Below are positions 6,531-7,248 of a stretch of DNA of 7,248 bases, in pieces (position 1 is the stretch's first letter; every line of letters starts with the position of its first letter). Both the position numbers and the translations under genes were made by a program. The stretch covers positions 1 to 7,248 of the forward strand of contig JBJEQK010000166.1 in the NCBI GenBank assembly GCA_051881715.1, read 5' to 3'. Source of the stretch: UBA1425 sp051881715 (GTDB lineage: Bacteria > Bacillota > Clostridia > Oscillospirales > Acutalibacteraceae). Under the pieces are notes generated by a model. It was not told where the DNA came from and searched no databases. It saw nothing but the letters and a program-made list of their open reading frames with translations.

Positions 6531-6731
6531 TTATTGGGCAGGTGGTTGATTGCGTGCCGCATCAATGAAAATAGCGGTCAGACCGATATATCCGGCGAGA
6601 GCCAGCACGATCAGAGACAACAGCACAAGACAAATGATGCGCAGTTTCGGGTTTTTACGCAAATACCGAAGGACCGGCACGAAGCCTGCCGCAGACAGTG
6701 CCAGCAGAAAAACGGCCATTCCCAGCGTCAT
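6531..6731 (-). CDS. Small two-helix membrane protein, unknown function
   Basis: This 66-residue protein has two hydrophobic helices at about residues 3-20 and 31-56, joined by the basic loop RYLRKNPKLR (22-31) and ending in a short hydrophilic tail (DAARNQPPAQ). By the positive-inside rule the loop should be cytoplasmic, with both termini outside. I do not recognise a family. AAGGAGG (6739-6745) stands 7 bases before the ATG, which is strong evidence that it is translated. Its ATG overlaps the TGA of the 51-codon gene upstream (ATGA), so translation of the two is coupled, and the ribosome binding site lies inside that gene's codons. It is the last gene of the DUF2207 operon. A role alongside the DUF2207 membrane protein is a guess from position. 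Confidence 0.82.
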   Translation of the reverse strand: MTLGMAVFLLALSAAGFVPVLRYLRKNPKLRIICLVLLSLIVLALAGYIGLTAIFIDAARNQPPAQ

Positions 6732-6883
6732 CTGTTTGCCTCCTTTTTATAGAGGGTATCCTCCATGCGCAGCATGTCGATCATATCGGTGAACCGGCGC
6801 AGTTCTTCCACATCAGCATTACTTTTCCCAAGTTCAAAGAAGCTGCGCCCGGTCTTGACCGCCATGGTGAGAATATATTCCAT
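6728..6883 (-). CDS. 51-residue hypothetical protein between DUF2207 gene and small membrane protein gene
   Basis: The frame runs from ATG at 6883 to TGA at 6730-6728, protein beginning MEYILTMAVK and ending YKKEANR. It is soluble, charged and probably mostly helical (SNADVEELRRFTDMIDMLRM, 21-40). I recognise no family. Support comes from position: it begins 15 bases after the DUF2207 stop codon and ends in a 4-base ATGA overlap with the next gene, leaving no unused space. It has no good ribosome binding site (only AGG touching the ATG), so re-initiation by ribosomes finishing DUF2207 is likely. It lies in the same frame as DUF2207, separated only by one TAA plus five codons. The ATG at codon 7 is an alternative start. 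Confidence 0.68.
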   Translation of the reverse strand: MEYILTMAVKTGRSFFELGKSNADVEELRRFTDMIDMLRMEDTLYKKEANR

Positions 6884-6898
6884 CCTGTGCGGTGTGCC

Positions 6899-7248
6899 TT
6901 AATCAATGAAGTCGCCGCCGCTTCCGCTATCGCTGCCGCCGCCGGAATCGGAGAAGCCGCCGCCATCGCCGCCGGCGTCGCTCCAGCTGCCATCGCTCCA
7001 GCTGCCATCGCTGGAAGGACTGGGCGCTCTGACTTCAACAACCTCCCGGCCAATGGAATCCATTGCATCGTAGAGAGCCATGTCCTGCAACCAACGGTAC
7101 ATATCGTCATCAAAGGTGTCCGTTCCTGTGGCGAAGGCTTCGGGATACTTTAAGGCCAGCGCCTTGGCCACCTTTTTACCACGACCCATCGCAACGGCGT
7201 AGACCATGTACTCCCGCCATACGGAAAATTCCGGGAGTTCCTTATCCT
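6899..7248 (-). CDS. DUF2207 family membrane protein, C-terminal part (5' end outside window)
   Basis: Only the last 115 residues are present; the frame is open through the right window edge. The visible part begins DKELPEFSVWREYMVYAVAM and continues GRGKKVAKAL, the conserved cytoplasmic block that ends DUF2207 proteins (the YciQ-like group of predicted membrane proteins of unknown function). It finishes in a low-complexity Gly/Ser tail as the family usually does, but this tail is rich in Asp and carries DGSWS twice (DNA repeat at 6978-7007), ending GSGGDFID. The ATG at 7205-7207 is internal to the conserved block and is not the real start. It is probably the first or an early gene of the operon with the two small genes downstream. 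In other bacteria such genes often lie near lemA, which would be outside this window. Confidence 0.85.
   Translation of the reverse strand, partial: DKELPEFSVWREYMVYAVAMGRGKKVAKALALKYPEAFATGTDTFDDDMYRWLQDMALYDAMDSIGREVVEVRAPSPSSDGSWSDGSWSDAGGDGGGFSDSGGGSDSGSGGDFID
6978..7012. repeat. 15-bp tandem repeat in the DUF2207 tail
   Basis: TCGCTCCAGCTGCCA occurs at 6978-6992 and again exactly at 6993-7007, followed by a partial copy TCGCT. It encodes the DGSWS repeat on the minus strand. Its length is a multiple of three, so copy-number changes by slippage would keep the frame. Confidence 0.85.

Noticed and set aside
6781..7113. 110-codon minus-strand frame overlapping the DUF2207 tail
   Set aside because: Its Ala-rich centre is merely the Gly/Ser/Asp tail read in another frame, and it conflicts with both the DUF2207 and the 51-codon genes. 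The 151-codon plus-strand frame at 6698-7153 is a similar artefact.
1..7248. tRNA genes, CRISPR arrays, insertion sequences
   Set aside because: No cloverleaf, no regularly spaced repeats and no transposase-like frame or terminal inverted repeats were seen on either strand.

Overview
The window looks like part of a moderately GC-rich Firmicute chromosome, most likely an anaerobic gut Clostridium relative of the Oscillospiraceae type. The grounds are strong AAGGAGG/GGGAGG ribosome binding sites, SigA-type TTGACA/TATAAT promoters, AT-rich intergenic DNA between GC-rich genes, and the gene families present. The taxonomic guess is inference. All six protein genes I accept lie on the minus strand, so the window is best read from right to left.

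Right end (6531-7248): the 3' part of a DUF2207 membrane-protein gene with a Gly/Ser/Asp tail. It is followed closely by a 51-codon gene and then a 66-codon two-helix membrane-protein gene that overlaps it by ATGA. These three form one operon, closed by a strong hairpin at 6418-6465 that looks bidirectional.

Middle (5920-6530): about 600 bases with no credible protein gene. A textbook-perfect plus-strand promoter (TTGACA-17-TATAAT) at 5980-6008 overlaps, through a shared symmetric -10 region, a minus-strand promoter that serves the DUF389 gene. The plus-strand promoter points into about 400 bases that end at the same hairpin, so this may be an unrecognised non-coding RNA or the remnant of a decayed gene. 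This is the most interesting part of the window.

Left half (91-5919): a DUF389 membrane protein, then a 1026-residue glycoside hydrolase resembling GH106 alpha-L-rhamnosidases without a signal peptide, then fucO, an iron-dependent lactaldehyde reductase very close in sequence to the E. coli enzyme. The hydrolase and fucO each have their own good promoter, and fucO ends in a perfect TTCG-loop terminator. Together they suggest intracellular release of a 6-deoxysugar (L-rhamnose or L-fucose) from imported oligosaccharide, and disposal of the resulting lactaldehyde as 1,2-propanediol. The deoxysugar isomerase, kinase and aldolase are not in the window. The first 90 bases hold only a hairpin-rich, repeat-like stretch.
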